From assembly GCA_011109175.1 (NCBI GenBank), contig RDEW01000010.1:355837-419836 (forward strand): a stretch of DNA of 64,000 bases. Reading direction: 5' to 3'. The stretch is from Dicyema japonicum (Eukaryota > Dicyemida > Rhombozoa > Dicyemidae). The position numbers and the translations under genes were made by a program. This document shows positions 1 to 10,913 of this stretch, piece by piece (the first letter of the stretch is position 1; every line of letters starts with the position of its first letter). The notes beneath the pieces were generated by a model. That model worked only from the letters and a program-made list of their open reading frames with translations. It made no database searches and had not been told where the DNA came from.

Positions 1-880
1 CTAATGGGATTCAGACGCTTGAGGACAGGAGGCTGAATACCATGAAGATGTTTCTACATTCGGACAAAGTCATGACATTGAAATCGTGTTTTCCAAAAAT
101 CATAAGAGAATTGTCACTGACTTGTAAAATTTTCTTTCTGCTTGTGCAATGAATTTGTTTTCCTTAAGGATCAGAAATAGGGCGGAGTTGGTCAGCCTTC
201 TATTAAATGTAGATACTGTAGTTCATCATTTCTCCATGTATTTTGATGATGACTTTTTCGGTAATTTGCTTAGGTAGTCGAATAATCTTGCAAATATTCA
301 GACTTTTTGAGCGATTTGGTTCCTAGGTGCACTGATTATGTCATCTTAAAGGTTTAGACTGATATGTCACTCAGGAAGTAGTTAAATCTAACAGAAAACA
401 TAGATGATCCCTTTGGTATGTCGTTTCTTTTGAATCTCGAAATGAACTTAGTAGTCAGTGATATGATTCTTTCTCTGCGATCTTTTAAGAAGCTCGAAAA
501 TTGTCATGATTTTGCTTTGTGTTTCTTAGGCAAAGATATTCTCTGGACATGAATATCTTTTTTGTGACAGAGTCGAAGGCCCTATGTATGTCTATCTACC
601 ATATAAAAGACTATTGGTGCCTTTACATTTTAGGCCTTTAAGAATGAATCTCGTTAGATCATCAGGTTAATTGTCATTGGTGAGTCTCTCTTAAAGCCGC
701 GTTGAAATGAAGCTGCGGGGAGATATGTGTGGGTCTTATCGAGAATTAGTTTTTCTATGAATTCCATCGATAAGTAGTGATAGATGTATGATAAGTGGGA
801 ATCCTTCGGTCTTCCAGGCTTCAGAATTGACTGCACATCAGAAAGCTTAATAGCTTTGGTTACGTGGCTATTCTCTTTAA
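1..880 (-). mobile_element. Non-LTR retrotransposon RT fragment (degenerate)
   Basis: On the minus strand a broken reverse-transcriptase reading frame is visible. The clearest part (about 840 to 650) reads as the RT finger region, with ILKPGRPKDSPLSY followed by a YLSMEF / KLILDK stretch and a GFKRDSP block, corresponding to the 'PKP.K....YRPISLL' and 'Q.GFR....T' regions of APE-type LINEs. The remainder towards position 1 continues as short LINE-like pieces with stops and frameshifts. No intact ORF remains, so this is a fossil. Its 5' side abuts a fragment of a different retroelement family. Confidence 0.5.
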
Positions 881-1110
881 GAATGGATGAGAGATTCTCT
901 CAAATTGCCAGCAGCATTCATAAGGATCTCCAGTTAGTGCAGAATTCAATTCCCTAGACAACTCAAGAATTCCAGCATCGTAGGCGCAAAAGAACCAGAC
1001 GTTACAACAGCGATTGGAACAAAAAAATCCTCGGGTAGGAAGGCGTACTTGGCCTGTTTTGACTTCTCGGCCTTCTCAGTGGTAGTGTTTAATAGTGTCA
1101 TCAAGGTCAA
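881..1110 (-). mobile_element. RLE-type retrotransposon, C-terminal tail fragment
   Basis: The minus-strand frame contains FVPIAVVTSGSFAPTMLEF followed by LSCLGN. This is the same conserved C-terminal motif (FVPxAVETSG...LEFLxxLGNRI) seen at about 15.2, 20.4, 21.7 and 61.2 kb in this window, where it lies downstream of an RT or nuclease domain. The fragment is 5'-truncated and decays after LGN. It is an old copy of the RLE-type family described at 61.1-62.9 kb. Confidence 0.6.
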
Positions 1111-1319
1111 GGTTTTTAAGGGTATGTATATGTCCATAATTATGTTCATCCATTTAAAAATTCCGATATATTGATATCTGCAGCATTTGATGTTCAAAGT
1201 GTAAAAAATTTACGTCCTGACAAAGATGATGAGTCCTCCATCACAATCGAATAAGAAATCTTGTCAGATAACGTCATAATCAGGTTATTTAAGAAAGAAA
1301 GAAGAAAAGGAAAACTTAG

Positions 1320-3250
1320 TCTCTTGCAGATGACTTTACGAAAGGATGGGAAGGTATCGGAGAATGTGACAAAACTCTTAGAATTCCAATTTTCTTTTGG
1401 AGCCTCGAGGCTACTTGGTCCACTTGATGTGTGAATGATAGCAAGTGACTCCCAAGATGACGGTGGTTTTTGGTTAATAAATTTAATGTCTCTTATCGTG
1501 AAGAGGTAATCATCGATACATGTAACTTATCTGGTAATACTTTTATGGGTTCTTCAGGAACCAAATATCCACCAAATTTAATGTCTCTTATACAGACCTT
1601 ATCACCTCTTCTAGTCTTCGATGTTTCATTGCGATCATAAGATCATCAACGTACGATAAAAAAAATTGAGTTTTTGGTAATTGGAGAGAGGTCAGTGAAA
1701 AACACGTTAAATAAAGTTGGAGACAACGGGGACGCGCTTAGATTTTAATTCTCTATCATCAATTGATCATTGAGAGCATTGATGAAATCAGTCAACTATA
1801 ACTTGAGATTGGGGCTGATTGATGTTGTGAAGATTATGTGGGTTAGATCTTTAGGGAGACTGAATCAAAAACCTTCTTCATATCCATGGAGACCAATAAT
1901 GTTCTCTCATGTGGTTTGGGAAGTGCGTTGTGTTTGAGTGAATCCATGTAGAAAAAAAGAGAAGGGTGATAAACAGACAGATATTTAGGAGTAGTTTTTC
2001 CCACACTCGTGACAACGCGCAAATAATGGATACTGGTCTGTGAAAGGATCGAGAAGTTAGGTGGATTGTTTTTCTTCAGAATAGGGTGTAGGGAATCTTT
2101 TACATATCAACGGAATTTTGTTCTCGTTTATCGAAAAATTGAATATTTTATATGTTACCACCGTCTTGGAAGGTCCCAGGTGCTTCAGTTTGAGAACGGA
2201 GATATTTTTTGATTTTCAGAACGACAAATTATTTATTTCCTGATTGCTAAATGCATCATAGACAGATCAAAGAAAATAGTATTGGGGCATTTATTCCTCT
2301 TTATACGGCCTGAATAAAGATCCAGGTCTTTGAATTGCAGTTTAGAGCTGATGTTCTCGTAGTACTTCAAGGTGATTTGGACCTGGGTTTTAATCTACAA
2401 TTAAGTGTGGAGAGCACTTCTTGAGCCTCCTTATCGATTTTCAGTGGAAGGAGTATTTTCGTGGCCTTTTCAGTACATCTTCCAAGTATTCTTTGATGTT
2501 CCGCATGACTTCTTTATTTAGTTTTAATATCCTTTCACTGTCAGCTACTGATTGTCTTTCAACTTTTTTTGCTTATTTCTCTTTAATTGGGAGATCGTAT
2601 TTCAGAATAAATAGGATGCGAGGACCGTTGAGGGCACCCCATTCAAACTCTAAGCATGAACTCATTGAGGTGTCCGACAACGGCATCGATCGGCGTTTAT
2701 CAATAAAGTAAGTGAATTTGGTCAGAATGCCTGTGAGAAGTCGATAATGCTTCTTGAAGTATGAGTTAACTTATATTTTGCGGAATACTCATGATGAGTT
2801 GGTTATGATCGGAAAGTCATATATAACATTCTAAGAAATGACTTCACCAGAGAATGACTGGCAAAAGAATTATCAGATGAAATAGGGGAGTTGCCCCAGC
2901 GGTACGGGGTCATCATGTGTTCATTGAGATCATTGAGGATATTAAAGCGGTGAAAACTGTCAGATATTGGAGCTCCTCGTTGATTTAGTTATTGGTTATT
3001 ATACCACGGAGAATTCTTTTTGTTTAGGTCCTCGCAGATTAGCGTGTTTTTAATCCAAATGAATGGACCCATAGCTGGGGGCATGACGGTGGAGATATTA
3101 ACGATTGTCAATCGGAGCAAGGGTAGGCGAATTTTCAGAGTTAACTGTTCCAGTGGACCGTCCAAGAAGAAGTGGTAAGATATCTTATCTGAAATATTGT
3201 TTCCCATTGTATGATTCTTGATTAGTGTAATAAAGTCTCTAGCCTTCCAT
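1320..3250 (-). mobile_element. APE-type (Jockey/CR1-like) LINE, decayed, colinear
   Basis: Reading the minus strand from 3250 downwards, three LINE modules appear in the expected order. An AP-endonuclease remnant lies at about 3207-2989 (ends DLNKKNSPWYNN, equivalent to the DLNAKHP..WYN block). An RT linker lies at about 2710-2420 (charged, ends LNKEVMRNIKEYL). RT palm and thumb pieces lie at about 2300-1330: MDMKKVFDSV for the AFDSV motif, LSYVDDLMIA for the YxDD box, then FTHQVDQVASRLQKK for the thumb. All modules carry stops and frameshifts. No target-site duplications were found. Confidence 0.55.
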
Positions 3251-3394
3251 GTTTTCTTTTTTTCTGAAACTTAATATCCAGAGATGTAGCGGTTTACTGC
3301 CTTGGGTTCAGTTTTGTAACTTGAAAAAAGCTATATCCACTGAATGTCTGAAAAGAAAATGTTATAGTTGGGTAATTAATGTTAATTTGATTTA

Positions 3395-3780
3395 TAGTGA
3401 GACCTGATCCAGGATTTTTTTCGACGTCTCCCCTAATATCATCCACGTCTCTATGGTTGCAAGATCTTGAGACTCTTTTTCAATACTTAAGAGAGCAACC
3501 CCTACACGTAGATGAGTCACAACACATATAGTCCAAAGAACACTCTAGGTACATTGATCCAGAGGAGAATGTCTTGGAAGCTTTAAGTCTATGCTAGAAC
3601 TTGTAGCCAAAGAGCGAAATAGTCTCCCTGTGGAATTAAGAGATGGATCCTTTTGAATTCCGATCAGACATTAGTCGTATCTTGAGTCAGGTGGATCCAA
3701 TGAAGTCATTAGAAGAAAGGGGGATAAATCTTCAATCAATATGCCTTCAAGCGTCAAGTCTACCGAGCATGACTAGGTAA
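3395..3780 (+). CDS. Unrecognised spliced coding frame (partial or decayed)
   Basis: A coding-looking frame begins after a plausible 3' splice site near 3396 and reads RPDPGFFSTSPLISSTSLW then LQDLETLFQYLREQPLH. A 24-nt GT...AG intron (3501-3524, approximate) then joins it in frame to SKEHSRYIDPEENVLEAL. Further pieces (KERNSLP, then GGSNEVIRRKGDKSSINMP) need additional micro-introns that I could not settle, and a TAG near 3777 would end it. No start codon is assigned. I do not recognise the family. The evidence for coding is frame continuity across a micro-intron of the size used by confirmed genes nearby. Confidence 0.3.
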
Positions 3781-4267
3781 TGAGGAATCAAAGGGAGGAA
3801 TCAAAGGGAGGAATCTTTGCCGTTGAGGGAGAACTCATAGTAATTCTACTGTTTCTGATGTTCAGCCTCACCTAATTTCTTTGAATATCTCGTGGTGTTG
3901 TGTGTGGTGCATATTTGTATCGGTGAATTTCTCATTACCCACTGACCTGAACCCTGAAAAATTGCTCATTACTTATTACCACAGAACCTCATCACGGAGC
4001 GACGTTCTCATCACGGCGCAACACACATTATACTCAAAGACTGGTCCTGATATGCTTTTCATGCGGTTGTGGCAATGCACGCAAGTATGGGATTTTCTGC
4101 TCCTCTTGCGGGGACTTTTTCCACTCGGATGTGTAAAGATGTCTCAGCGGGCTGCATACTCGCTCTTCCTATGGAACTGCAGTGTCTGCATGGGCACTTG
4201 TCTGAAGACCCAGACCATCATTTCAAACGAATCCGTCGAATCAAATGAGCTGTTGAATCTCAACGAT

Positions 4268-4550
4268 GCGGACTCCCTCCTGCTCTGAGGCTGGACATAA
4301 TCTCATCGAGTCGATCACTAATCTTACCTAGCGTATAATCAATAGGATATTGCATCATTTGCATGGGACCTTCTCTTTTCNGCAGCGGAGGACTGGATGG
4401 ACTGCGTTCGGATCATATCAAGGATCTGACGTCTGGTCCAACAGCTGAGGCTGGACATAATCTTATCGAGTCGATCACTAATATTACCTAGCGTATAATC
4501 AATAGGATATTCCATCATTTGCATGGGACCTTATCTCTTCTGCCCACCTA
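4268..4550 (+). repeat. Direct repeat flanking single N (4381)
   Basis: About 100 bases ending immediately left of the N at 4381 (from gaggctggacataatct) recur almost identically at about 4447-4545. The right-hand copy follows about 65 bases of RT sequence. This is the pattern of two contig ends that overlap but were joined with a placeholder N, rather than a biological tandem duplication. Confidence 0.7.
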
Positions 4551-4871
4551 CAGGCATTTAAAAAGAGAGATGGAGGCATTCGTCACATTGCAGTTGGCAA
4601 CTATTTCTGAAGATTTGCTGCAAAAATTGCTTCCATGATTGTCTCTCCAAAGATCAATGTGGAATTATCCCCAATCCAACTGAGTGTAGGCGTATGTAAT
4701 AGATGCGAACTACTGGCATTTAAAAAGAGAGATGGAGGCATTCGTCACATTGCAGTTGGCAACTATTTCCGAAGATTTGCTGCAAAAATTTCTTTCAGGA
4801 TTGTCTTTCCAAAGATCAATTAGGAATTATCCTTAATTCAACTGAGTGTAGGCGTACGTAATAGATGCAAA
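4548..4871 (+). repeat. 162-bp tandem duplication in the retroelement RT
   Basis: Two adjacent units, 4548-4709 and 4710-4871, are near identical. Both encode the stretch beginning FKKRDGGIRHIAVG and both end in the region encoding LSVGV.NRC. They differ at scattered positions, so they are not a simple assembly echo. Unit two is the better reading frame. No function is implied. Confidence 0.75.
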
Positions 4872-6099
4872 GCCTCAGTGCACGCAACGAGGTGTTCGTT
4901 AAGGAGAGATCGTATCATTGAAGTATGAAGAAAGCGAGCACCTGAGCTCATTCCCATTGGCAATTTTTCATACGGATCAAATTCCTCTCTGGTTTCGGGA
5001 ATGATATCTCCTCTTTGCATTAACATTCGATCAAGTCGTTCTTTCCGTCGATATGGATCTTGATGACGGAACAATTGGAGAGAGAGGGGGAAATTCTTAT
5101 AACAGTCTATCGAACTTGGTACCTGCCTTACATGATCTCGGCCTGGAGGTCAACATTAAAAATCGGAACTTATAAATATCTCATTCCTGGAACGATTTCT
5201 TCCGAGTGGCAGAAATATTTAACAGTTTATTACCGGGGACATCCGTCGTCCCCGGTAAGCAAGTCTATTTTCAGAATTACGGAAACAACTTCAGTCCAAA
5301 GCGGAAAAGCTTTCTCTCTTTACTAAAAGACTTGCTATTCTCCACACATTTTTTTCTCGTGAGGAAAAGCTTATGTTTGCCGAAATTTCAACACGCTCTG
5401 CGGAGTTCTCCGTGCTTCAGAAATCGATATTTACTGTCCTGGATCAGACGCTAAGGCAAACAGTCGAGTCACTACTAAATTAACGTTTTGACGAACTGGG
5501 TTGGGCACAATACAAACGTCCTTCAAGCCTTGGAGTTGGCTCAAGATCGGCTTCGAAGATCGCCCATCCGGCATACCTATCGCCGCTTTCGAGCTGCAGT
5601 CATCTCGTCTGGGAAATCCTACGTCACTCTACTGGACTTTCCTTGGACAAAGTATTAGAGTCGAACCAAAATCGGCTTGTCTGTTTCCTATCTTCTGCAA
5701 ACATGGTAGTGGTGCATGGCTCCACGAATTTTCACGCGTTATTTCGGAACTCTTATGGACGACAACTGTGTGAGAATCGGAATAGCACAACAAGTGGGAC
5801 TTAACGTCTGCCAGAAACACAGATGCTGTTGTGGAGGAATAGTCGACACCAAAGGATTACATCCATTGTTGTGAAAAAGGAGTGCAGGTCGCTCACTTCG
5901 TCACACCGCATTGAATAATGTTTTTCTGCCAACCCTCGAGGCAGGAGGCTTCCCAGCTCAACTCAAATTAACTTCAAGATGCTCTTAGAAGCTCACTAGT
6001 TTTATCTAGAACCCTGATGGTCAAGGGAAACAAAGAGATCTCGAGCTTCTCTCCCAGCCAGAAAGTTCCACCTTGACGACCTGGTCAAAATTAAATTAA

Positions 6100-6565
6100 A
6101 GAATTAACTCGTTTCGCTAACATGTAAAAAAATAACAACCGTCAAAAAAGCGCGGCTAAGACAGGATGCTCACAGAAATCCATTACTTTGATATCGATCT
6201 ATAAAATTCTAGGCCAAGAGATGTTAAACCTCTCTCCCAATAAGAGAAGGATGATGTCCACACTCTGAAGAACTAATCTCAGGAGGTATGTGCTCCAGCA
6301 TCTTTTTCTTTTCGAGGGTTCGTATCGCAGTGTAGATACAAAGTCAGATATACATTTTTCCAGGTTTGGTTTTTTGTCGGAGGTGGGATTTTCTTTAGTG
6401 TTCTTTCGAGATGATTGAATGTTTTCCGATGTACCTAAAGTTTGTTGATTTAAGCAATGGGAAGGTTGGATGGTTAGGGTCAAGTGATTATCGGAGAAAA
6501 TGTTAAGTTCTCTTTAAGGCGGTGACCAAGAGGCAGGCAAGTACCGTCGGGAGATGATTTCAAAA
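6100..6565. other. Spacer with one unassigned minus-strand ORF
   Basis: The minus strand holds a 94-codon frame (6483-6199) with a lysine-rich first half and a hydrophobic segment (LLRLVLQSVDIILLLLG) near the end. I recognise no family, and see no supporting micro-introns. It could be a small membrane protein, a retroelement ORF piece or chance. Nothing else was seen. Confidence 0.2.
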
Positions 6566-6886
6566 ACCCTGTTACAGCTAACAATTCAAAGTTTTCGACC
6601 TGGTGAAATTTTTGTAGAAGGGAGAACGTCATGCAAAATACCCAGCTTGGGGGGGCATAGTTTAGAGTCGAACAGGTAAAAATTCATATAATATATGCAA
6701 ATTTATGTTAAATTAATATTATNAACACCCTGTTACAGCTAACAATTCAAAGTTTTCGACCTGGTGAAATTTTTGTAGAAGGGAGAACGTCATGCAAAAT
6801 ACCCAGCTTGGGGGGGGGCATAGTTTAGAGTCGAACAGGTAAAAATTCATATAATATATGCAAATTTATGTTAAATTAATATTATT
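6566..6886 (+). repeat. ~157-bp direct repeat on both sides of a single N (6723)
   Basis: Positions 6566-6722 and 6727-6886 are essentially identical, differing by a G-run length and a few bases at the junction, with one N at 6723 between them. The copy on the right runs straight into the AT-rich leader of the ETS gene. An unmerged contig overlap is the most likely explanation. Confidence 0.8.
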
Positions 6887-6923
6887 ATTATATTTAATTT
6901 TTTTAATTATTATTTATTAATAA

Positions 6924-7439
6924 TTGAATAAATGTTTATTTTATCGATTTATTGATTTTGCGGTTATGGTCAAGTCTCTACTTCACAAATTTATTCACAA
7001 ATTATTATCAGAAAACAATCCCTGTGTGGAATGGGTATCACTTAATACATTTAGAATTGCAAACATTAATGAATTATCCAGATTGTGGGGAATAGAAAAG
7101 TCAAACCCAACAATGAATGTACACAAATTATGCAGGTCACTTAGAACATATTATAATGACCCCGCAATTCTGAAGAGAGTCAGAAAAAACACATATGAAT
7201 TCATTGTTGACTCTGACAAACCACAAAATGAAGAGATAAATGAAATGGTTTATTTAAATCCTTATTTTGAAAGAGTGAATGATAATTTTGATGTAATGTT
7301 TGGAAGGATGGAGCAAATGTATCCCCCAATGTACCACACTCCTTTATTATATGACCATATCTCTGACTTTGATTATTGGGCTAAAAATGATTTGTACGCC
7401 CCTTTCTACTATGATCCACATTATTATGATTATTATTAA
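6924..7439 (+). CDS. ETS-domain transcription factor (compact)
   Basis: A single uninterrupted frame of 171 codons. Residues about 16-95 form an ETS DNA-binding domain: helix 1 (VKSLLHKFIHKLL), the wing/turn (CVEWVSLNTFRIANINELS), the RLWG motif, then the recognition helix MNVHKLCRSLRTYY, which keeps both DNA-contacting arginines of the family's R-x-L-R-x-Y-Y signature, and the C-terminal strand YEFIVD. The remaining 75 residues are acidic and tyrosine-rich (ending HYYDYY) and could be an activation region. No PNT domain is present. The protein is short for an ETS factor, and an unannotated 5' exon is possible. Starts at 6924 or at Met15 (6966) are both plausible. The first tryptophan usual in helix 1 is missing. 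It would act in the nucleus on GGAA sites (family knowledge). Confidence 0.85.
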   Translation: MNKCLFYRFIDFAVMVKSLLHKFIHKLLSENNPCVEWVSLNTFRIANINELSRLWGIEKSNPTMNVHKLCRSLRTYYNDPAILKRVRKNTYEFIVDSDKPQNEEINEMVYLNPYFERVNDNFDVMFGRMEQMYPPMYHTPLLYDHISDFDYWAKNDLYAPFYYDPHYYDYY

Positions 7440-7548
7440 ATTTATAATAAAGCTTATTTTTTACTTGTTAGCTTTGTTTTTAGATTTTGTATTCCTTTAA
7501 GAAAATCGATTTAATAATTTCTGTTGTTATAGCAACACGTAAATAAGC

Positions 7549-9165
7549 TTGTTTTTGTTTATTGGGTTTCCCGACCATTTACGTAAATTTCTAATTATTA
7601 ACATTGCAAATGCGGTAAAAATCCTAATCACAGTGGAAGAGGTGGAATTATCGTTAAATAAACTGAAGAACAACAAGAGTGCTGGGCCGGACAACATAAG
7701 CTCTGAGCTCCTTAAATATGGGCCAAAAAAAACTTAGCGACACAATTGCAAAAACCCTAAATGACATTTTTGTAACTAATACCGATCTAGGACTTGGAAA
7801 TGGATTATTATTACCCATACAAAAACTGAACAAATCAAAATAGACACGTAGAAGATCTCCGCCCGATAATACTTATAAATTCGATACGCAAGGTGCTGGC
7901 AAACATTGCACTAAGCCGGATAAAGGAAGTGGCGGATCTATATCTACCAGCAAGTCAAAGTGGGTTCCGAGAAGGGAGGTCTACGGCAGACATTGTATGG
8001 AGCCATATATGGCGTTGCGCTACTCACCAAAGATTCAAGAGCGCAACGACCGTGTTGGGAATAGATCTCTCCAGAGCTTTCGACTCAATAAACAGACAGA
8101 AACTGATGAATGTGCTTGAGCAAATATTGGATGAATCGTCGGTTAGGATAATCAGACTACTACTTGCGAACACAAGACTGTGAGGACAGAAGGAGCAACT
8201 TCCCACAGTTTCAAAACAACGATTGGGACACCCTAGGGTGATTCCCTCTCCCCTTTACTATTTATTATATACCTTTAGTCTGCACTCCGCGACCTCCGTA
8301 AATGATATATAGGAGACATAAAAGAGACATCTTATGCGGATGATGTGGATTTTGTATCACGGGACGTGACCGCACTCCAATGCCTACTAGAAAATGCACC
8401 TGCGGAGCTTGAGAAATGGTTTCTCAGCGTAAATGTAAACAAAACTGAAATTACGGAAATCAAAAAAGAAGATGATATTACTCTTGAAAGATGGAGACGT
8501 ACTAATAAGCTCGGCTCTCTACTGGGAGACGCTGGAGATGTACTAAGGAGGAAAACACTGGCAAATGCGGCAATGGCTAAACTGAAGAAAGGATGGCTAA
8601 GAGTCAAAGGACTTTGAATTGACATCAGATGCAGGCTTTACAACGCATTTGTGAAACCGATCCTACTGTACAACGCTGGGATATGTGGAAGTTCCTTCAA
8701 CGAACTATTGAAACTGGATTTGTTCCATAGAAGGCAACTAAGAAGCTTACTCGGAATGGAGTGGCCACGTAGAATATCAACCACTGGTATCTACAACAAG
8801 TGTATGTGTTCTTACATCAGCAAGGATGTGATAGATGCCCGGTGGAGGCTATTTAGGCATGTACTAAGAATGAACCCGGAAGCACACGCTAACAAAGCGA
8901 TGGAAGATTACTTTGACAATTGCGACAAACCCATCCGTGGACGACCTAGATCGACACTTTCGACTGCCTTAAACAAAGACCTAAATCGTGTGAGAAAAAA
9001 TCTAAAAAAGGGGGACGACCGGACGAATTGAGATCACAGGCATTCGACAGAGGAAGATGTAAAAGACTAACTATAAATATTGTTTCTTTGAGTGTTGCAC
9101 ATGCGGGGCTATAAACATTATGGTTTTCGTGAAAGTGCCATAATAAGTAATTGAAGACCCGATGT
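7549..9165 (+). mobile_element. LINE (family T) with complete 3' end, SINE-A partner
   Basis: RT modules appear in order with a few frameshifts. They are the linker SLNKLKNNKSAGPDNIS, the region KVLANIALSRIKEVADLYL, SGFREGRSTADIVWSH, the palm LGIDLSRAFDSI, a GTP..GDSLSPLLYYL block, and the YADD box in TSYADDVDFVSRD. A C-terminal region follows (CRLYNAFVKPILLYNAGIC; RWRLFRHVLRMNPEAHANKA; RGRPRSTLSTALNKDL). The 3' untranslated tail (about 9098-9150) carries a conserved block around gctataaacattatggtttt. That block is shared with SINE-A copies here, which marks it as the retrotransposition template end. No upstream endonuclease is present, so the copy is 5'-truncated. Confidence 0.8.
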
Positions 9166-10540
9166 CTTTGATAATGCCTGCATTCATCATTTTCCTAACA
9201 GGGTTAAAGTATTACCGTCTAGTTGAACCAAATGAAGGTAGTAAGGGTACTCTGCGCCATTAGCGATCTAACTATTTTCGTCAAATGCAATGGTTGGAGC
9301 AATTAGTTGTCTCATTTTCGGGGACCTTCACTATAAGCAAATAAAATTCGGTTGTTGAACAACCAATGAAGTAGAACTCCCTGTTGGTGATGGCCAAAGA
9401 TCTAGGATTTTCGCTGGCACCTCTATCGAACCTAACTGCCGGGACATTCACGATCGAGATGACTAACTGGGGATACCTGTCTTCTTGCTTCCTAGGAGTA
9501 GTTTTTCGCAGCAAATTTCAGTGTAATCTCGTTGCTTTAAAGTTAATTTGTCGATAAGTATGCCATTTCCTTCACGTGATTTATAAAGTCGGCACTTTAA
9601 AGTCTGCTGAACTTCTTGGTTAGTTTATATAACGGTAATCTATGGAGTTGGAAAACTTCGGAACTGTTTTTTGAAAAGAAATCAGGAAAACCACCTTAAA
9701 AGTTGCTGACAATTAGCCAGACGACTATCATCACAAGAATATTAGAGAGAAGGTACACAGAGGCTAGTCCAGTTGTGCATAATGAAAGACATTCAAACCT
9801 ACAGATGGGGTTCCGCGAGAGACAATCATGTGGTGACTGCCCAGGAAATTAAGCAAAAATGAAATATTGAATTGTGGCACTGTTCTTGAATGTGGAATTA
9901 GCGTCCGTCTGCTATGATGTTTTATTATCTACTGTCACTTAAGTGGGAATCTTCTGGATGAACTACATATAGCATAAAGGTCACCGTTCTAGTTTGTTTA
10001 AGTCCACAGTGTCCTACCTTATTCAACGTCTTATCTCTCTCATCCAGTCAATGTGAGGACTAAAGTACCTACCTGATCACCAGTGGAGACTAGATGTTGT
10101 CTGTCTGAGGATGCAAGATGAAACGAATAAAATCATACGATGGGGCGACAGCTATAGGTGATATTGAGACCTGAGAAGTGCAGGTAGTTAGTTTTAGCCA
10201 TTTTAAGTGAGTTCACATTATAATGTTTAGAATGCCTGTCTATGAGGTTCATATAGCGGTCACAAAGAAGATGAGCTACTTTAGGGTACTTTGTTTCCTC
10301 AGAGAGCTTTCACATATTTCATGGATTCTTAGGGAATCATAAAAAATACCATGCGAAGATTTGAGACAAAACAATAAAGAAAAGAACACAGACAATAAGA
10401 TAAAAGTGAGGTGTCCGACGACGCTATCCCAAGACGGCGAAAAGATAAAAAAATTTTCCTTACAATAAAGAGATTTCGTTCGTTACTAGTTTTATTGCCT
10501 CAGTACAACTGGGTCAAAAAAGAGAAGCAATGTCCCATTT
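9166..10540. other. Degraded retroelement-like spacer
   Basis: Weak pieces only. A minus-strand frame at 9514-9281 resembles the middle of an endonuclease domain. Plus-strand fragments around 9780-9900 include NLQMGFRERQSC and LFLNVELASVCYDVL, which could be RT 'GFR' and 'D...AFD' blocks. No domain is continuous and I make no firm family call. Confidence 0.3.
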
Positions 10541-10544
10541 AACT

Positions 10545-10822
10545 ATGTAATCTCAGATCGACAAAAGTTCGAAATTTGCTGAGTAGTTATTAGACATGTG
10601 ATAACTAATCGTAAAGGGAGAACCAACGAATGCTCTTCACTTCATTTTTGAGTGAGTTATTTTATAGACGATCCGGTTCCGCAATGAGATTTTCACTGAT
10701 GACGGCTTCACTCGTAAAACATGCTTGGAACCTTCAGTCAGATTGTACAGCAGTGAGATTCGAACAGGCGACCATCAGGCGTTTCGCCAGGCATCCGTTG
10801 TACTGTGCCACCCGGCCTTAAA
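10545..10822 (-). mobile_element. SINE-A copy (tRNA-derived), diverged
   Basis: On the minus strand from 10822 downwards there is a tRNA-like head with an A-box-like GGTGGCACAGT and a B box TGTTCGAATC. The body then matches the SINE-A body at 44977 (acgagtgaagccgtcatcag, then a 'gcggaaccggatcgtct' block). The tail is lost. It is not a functional tRNA gene because the body continues in SINE fashion. Confidence 0.75.
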
Positions 10823-10913
10823 AAAGATAAACAGGTCAATTTTTCTATGCCAAACTAATTAGTGAAAACCCTAAATATGAATAAGAATAATTTTATTAGT
10901 CAAAAGCAAAATT

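Larger units (their letters stand above)
3881..6095 (+). mobile_element. RLE-type non-LTR retrotransposon, near full-length but broken
   Basis: The modules run in order on the plus strand. A cysteine/histidine finger at about 4050-4200 has the pattern CxC..CSSCGDFFH..., then WNCSVCMGT across a frameshift, resembling a PHD-like C4HC3 finger. RT parts follow: GLDGLRSDHIKDLTSG at about 4390, then LLAFKKRDGGIRHIAVGNYFRR at about 4710. The C-terminal half follows at about 5480-5640 (LELAQDRLRRSPIRHTYRRF). A degraded nuclease region with VDTKGLHP lies near 5845. Stops and frameshifts are frequent. The same finger with surrounding sequence recurs at 50.5-50.75 kb. Internal duplications at 4268-4550 and 4548-4871 add to the disorder. 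Confidence 0.6.

Noticed and set aside
5629-5820. 63-residue minus-strand ORF
   Set aside because: It is the antisense shadow of the RLE retroelement reading frame on the plus strand.
10750-10822. Functional tRNA gene
   Set aside because: A- and B-box-like sequences are present, but the acceptor stem does not close and the sequence continues as SINE-A body, so it is a SINE head.
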